The position numbers were made by a program, and so were the translations under genes. The notes beneath the pieces were generated by a model. That model was given only the letters and a program-made list of their open reading frames with translations. It was not told the DNA's origin and made no database searches. A stretch of 64,000 nt of DNA, from NCBI RefSeq assembly GCF_964355755.1, contig NC_092675.1, forward strand, positions 10,677,312-10,741,311. The letters are read 5' to 3'. The stretch is from Antedon mediterranea. Taxonomy: Eukaryota > Echinodermata > Crinoidea > Comatulida > Antedonidae. Of the stretch, positions 48,856 to 64,000 are shown piece after piece (the first letter of the stretch is position 1; every line of letters starts with the position of its first letter).

Positions 48856-50930
48856 ATGCATGTGAATATTTTTATCATTTTTTATATTTTTTTTATTACG
48901 GTAGATCAAAATAAAAGTGATATTAGAATATAATGTATCATATTGCAATGATTGATTGCTCATTAATGTGTATCAAATTCATAACAGCCTGGCCACTAAT
49001 GGCAACCTTAACGACACTATCCCTACAATTGTTGACATTTTGTAAAAATAATGCATATGTGTTACTTTAAGAACATTAAACCAGGTAATTCCTTGTCTTC
49101 CTTTGAGAAAAAGGAGATAAACAATGCACGGTCATTCCGTGTCAAATCAATGAACACCAATGCGCCCTCATGGGCTGGCGATGTTTGTTCGTTGTTGCTT
49201 TGCCATGTTGAATTGAATCATTATTATTGAGAGTTATTAAATATGTTATTCGCATTACATCGGTCTGTAGAGTTTTGGCATATAAACCTTCAACCTTATT
49301 GGCATGGTGGTAGCCCATGATATTTGGTTATTAGTTGTTGAACCTAGGCCTAGCCTAGACCATAATCTACGTGATCGCACAGAGGCGTACGACCAGTCAG
49401 CACATATAGCTGGTACGATGGCGAACATTAAAACAGAGCTCCTAAACAGTGGAGCCTAACTAAAACTGAGACAATAAACTCAGAGTCATGGCGGCAGAAC
49501 ATTATTTATACACTTTCGTTGGATGAAAATTTTGCTCCATGGACCATGTTTTGTTCGTTAGTGATATGATCTCCGTTGCTGTAGCGACAGCCCTTTTGGT
49601 CCGAAATTAGATACTCATCTCATGGCTCATCACCATTGAAAGTTATATTTTTCCATGTACCAGGTAAAACTTCTCTTTGACGGCCTCGTAGTCGAACGAC
49701 TCGATGTTGATATTCTAGCAGGCACTCTTTCTGGAAAATGACATCGTCCAGCGAAGGTGGCCATAGGCAACTCTTACACGTACGGTTCCAAGGGCACAAC
49801 TAAGACTCATGATAATGAACCTTGAACCTCGTAGTATATTTATCTACCTCCTACCTGGCCAGAGCTAGATTCACAGCATTGACGGAAAGATTTGGATTCA
49901 AAACAATACCACATTCCTCCAGGTTCTTCTGTCAATTGTAATAATGCACTCATAACCTACCGTCAACAACAGTCCATTACCATCCACAACCCAATCCATA
50001 CTCCATTCATTCCAGGTTCACCTGATCATACCATTCCTTCAACAATTCGACAAAGATTTAAATGAAGAGTTCTATGTTTTTTGACCCGCATATCAAATGC
50101 TATAATGGTGCAGCCTGTCCCTTCCAAGCCGTTGTTAACATGGACCCAGTTTAGCCACCACAGCGAAAGGGCAGACTTCCACAGTACTTGCGAGACAAGT
50201 TAGTTGAGCTTCAGCTTTAGATAGTTAAAAAGAAAAAAAATTGGGGCGACACTTTTACATGTGGATCATTACCCTAAAAAATTGATTTTACACGGAATGA
50301 CCCACTACCTAAGTATCTCGCGTCGAATGTCCTCTCATGGACAGTATTGTAGGCTGAGCTGGTAAAGAGCGGTGTTGATGTATGCCTGACGTCACGTTGC
50401 TGAATTGCTTTTCCTTTTTTGGTTTTGGTTCTTCTTTTCGTTTACCCTTTGACGATCGATCAAAAGTGCATGCATCACATCACAATATGAAAATTTCATG
50501 TACGATTCTGGTATTTTTATAGTGAGTTGTTTAAATTATTAGAATTGACTTATTTTTCACATTTTAACCGTTTAAAGACGAAAAAATATATTTATTTTTA
50601 CATAAAATGTAGTGCGTGACCTTAAATTAGGACAAATTTTGTAATGGTTTACCGGTCTGGTGACATCCGTAAGTGTCTTATTCAACCTTGTATTATGACC
50701 AGGCCATCCACCGCCATCGGTCATGTCGTGGAAGGATCCCAATACACTTGACCAGTTTCGACCTTAAACAGGCCTACTAAATTTCTTTGGTACATTTCTA
50801 CCTAAACATAGTTACATTGTAATACTTGCCTAATAAATCCTCTCTTGCGAAGTTGTTTAATTGACTTTTAAATTAAATATTACACCAACTAGGAATTAAA
50901 TTGTCCGACAAAGTATCAGATATTGTATTT
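48856..50930. other. Intergenic region between the two convergent genes
   Basis: No ORF or family recognised. 50524-50634 resembles 2128-2250 (shared CTTATTTTTCACATTTT and GTGACCTTAAATTAG), a dispersed repeat. A (TTGACC/TCATGG)-containing, somewhat GC-richer block at 49370-50220 could be degraded transposon sequence, but no protein motif is readable. Confidence 0.4.
48910..48915 (+). terminator. Candidate CNTLN poly(A) signal
   Basis: AATAAA is the first canonical signal downstream of the stop outside the inserted element. AATAAA also occurs inside the element near 48238, so an earlier end is possible. Confidence 0.45.
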
Positions 50931-50931
50931 C

Positions 50932-50937
50932 TTTATT
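50932..50937 (-). terminator. Candidate CCDC171 poly(A) signal
   Basis: AATAAA on the minus strand. Closer AATAAA copies occur at 51270-51275 and 51274-51279. The sequence cannot decide between them. Confidence 0.35.
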
Positions 50938-51544
50938 TCAATTAACAACAAAAAAACACTATAAAAACATACAGTATTTTACACTCATTAAAAAAATATA
51001 AAAGAAAATCCTGAGTGACCGCACCCAAGTGTGTCACATGTTTTTAATACTAGACATACTGTAGAAATAATTTCATCTGTAGGAAGTACTTTTTATGCTG
51101 TTTAGGTGAAGATTTTCCTGTTTAAACATTAGTGTGATAAATTAATTATTACAACACTACAAATGTTCAAAACAAAAAAGGGTGAGGGGGGATGATCGAT
51201 AAGTTATGAAATTATTATTATATTATTATTATAAAATATGTACTTTCCTATATTATGTTAATCAATCTATTTATTTATTTGGTCAGGTAGATTATATAAA
51301 CAGAATTTAGAATACTTAACACACACACTTCTTTTACTTTACAAAATATAATGATGCAATATTATATTATTGCTTGTCCTGTTTTCCTCTCTGGTGAAGA
51401 TGCGAGCAAACTAAAGTATAAAAAAGAATGTGTTGCTTTACAATTCTTACATTTCTTAAAATACATGAGCTTGTACAACCAAGGGGTTTTCCTCCATGGT
51501 ACAATTATGTTCAGTTTACAAAATAATGAAATTGAAGTATGAAC

Positions 51545-63608
<12,064 letters not shown>

Positions 63609-63800
63609 CTAAAAATAAATAAAAAATTACAAGTAGTCAAATACTATATACTGAAACAAAACTCATATTTCATTAAAATGTTTTTATTTATTATTCCACT
63701 GTAAACTAAAATTGATAACTTTTACTGATTTACTGATTTGGGTTAATATCATTTGTTTAACACCATTCAGAAGCAAACTCTGCAAATTAGATCTAGAGTT

Positions 63801-63981
63801 AAGCGTGGTTCCCACTAGCGACGCAACACAAGGACGTAACGCAACGCAAGTGAATTGACCAATCACAAGCGATGGCTTATTCGCTTGTGATTGCTAACTG
63901 TCTATAACTTCGCTTGTCATTCGTTAAAACGCTTGCGTTGCGTTTACGTCCTTGCGTTACGTTCTAGTGGGAACCAAGCTT
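63801..63981. mobile_element. Palindromic MITE of about 180 bp
   Basis: The left half GGTTCCCACTAGCGACGCAA and right half CTAGTGGGAACCAAGCTT are inverted over about 50 bp per arm, including AAGGACGTAACGCAACGCAA and its complement. The short loop contains AATCACAAGCGA and TCGCTTGTGATT, also inverted. No ORF. It lies in the CCDC171 intron at the window edge. Confidence 0.82.
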
Positions 63982-64000
63982 CAGATCTGATAACCTCACC

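Overview
The window is animal nuclear DNA: AT-rich, intron-rich and packed with transposable elements. It is most likely from an invertebrate deuterostome, and I favour an echinoderm. That is inference from the abundant TAGGCCTAGG-type interspersed motifs, the mix of Penelope-like, BEL/Pao, CR1/L2-like and MITE elements, and exon sequences that still align by eye to human proteins. There is no bacterial or viral gene organisation.

Two large coiled-coil genes fill the window and converge tail to tail. On the + strand, 33 exons between 3261 and 48122 form one continuous reading frame (3908 bp, about 1300 codons, phases matching at every junction). It encodes the orthologue of centlein (CNTLN), the centrosome-cohesion protein. 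Only the extreme N-terminus is unresolved. On the - strand, 18 exons from 63608 down to 51545 (about 960 codons) encode the middle and C-terminal part of CCDC171. Its 5' part lies beyond the right edge of the window. In human both genes lie on 9p22, so this looks like an old linkage, here with the genes as immediate convergent neighbours.

Region by region: 1-3260 is upstream sequence with no supported exon. 3261-15356 holds CNTLN exons 1-11, with several MITEs and a Penelope-like element that keeps a GIY-YIG endonuclease ORF. 15357-25516 holds a MITE, a 97-bp tandem array, a degenerate LINE, exons 12-13 (exon 12 has a 27-bp coding minisatellite) and an EN+RT LINE. 25517-28736 holds exons 14-20. 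28737-33474 is one intron made almost wholly of about 60 copies of a 66-bp repeat, described below. 33475-38099 holds exons 21-28. 38100-44862 is one intron holding a BEL/Pao retrotransposon with a MITE, two LINE fragments and a SINE nested inside it. 44863-48122 holds exons 29-33. 48123-51544 is the intergenic region, with a hAT-like non-autonomous element almost touching the CNTLN stop codon. 51545-64000 is CCDC171, with SINEs and other repeats in its introns.

The most unusual feature is the 66-bp minisatellite. Its unit is a copy of the last 32 bases of CNTLN exon 20, which encode a conserved NEWEDV motif, plus the 5' splice site and the first bases of the intron. The intron therefore carries dozens of tandem copies of its own exon end and splice donor, and the true acceptor lies only about 48 bp after the last copy. 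Also notable are two GC-AG introns in the same gene, one with a 626-bp transposon inserted at intron position +12 whose 9-bp target duplication starts at +3.
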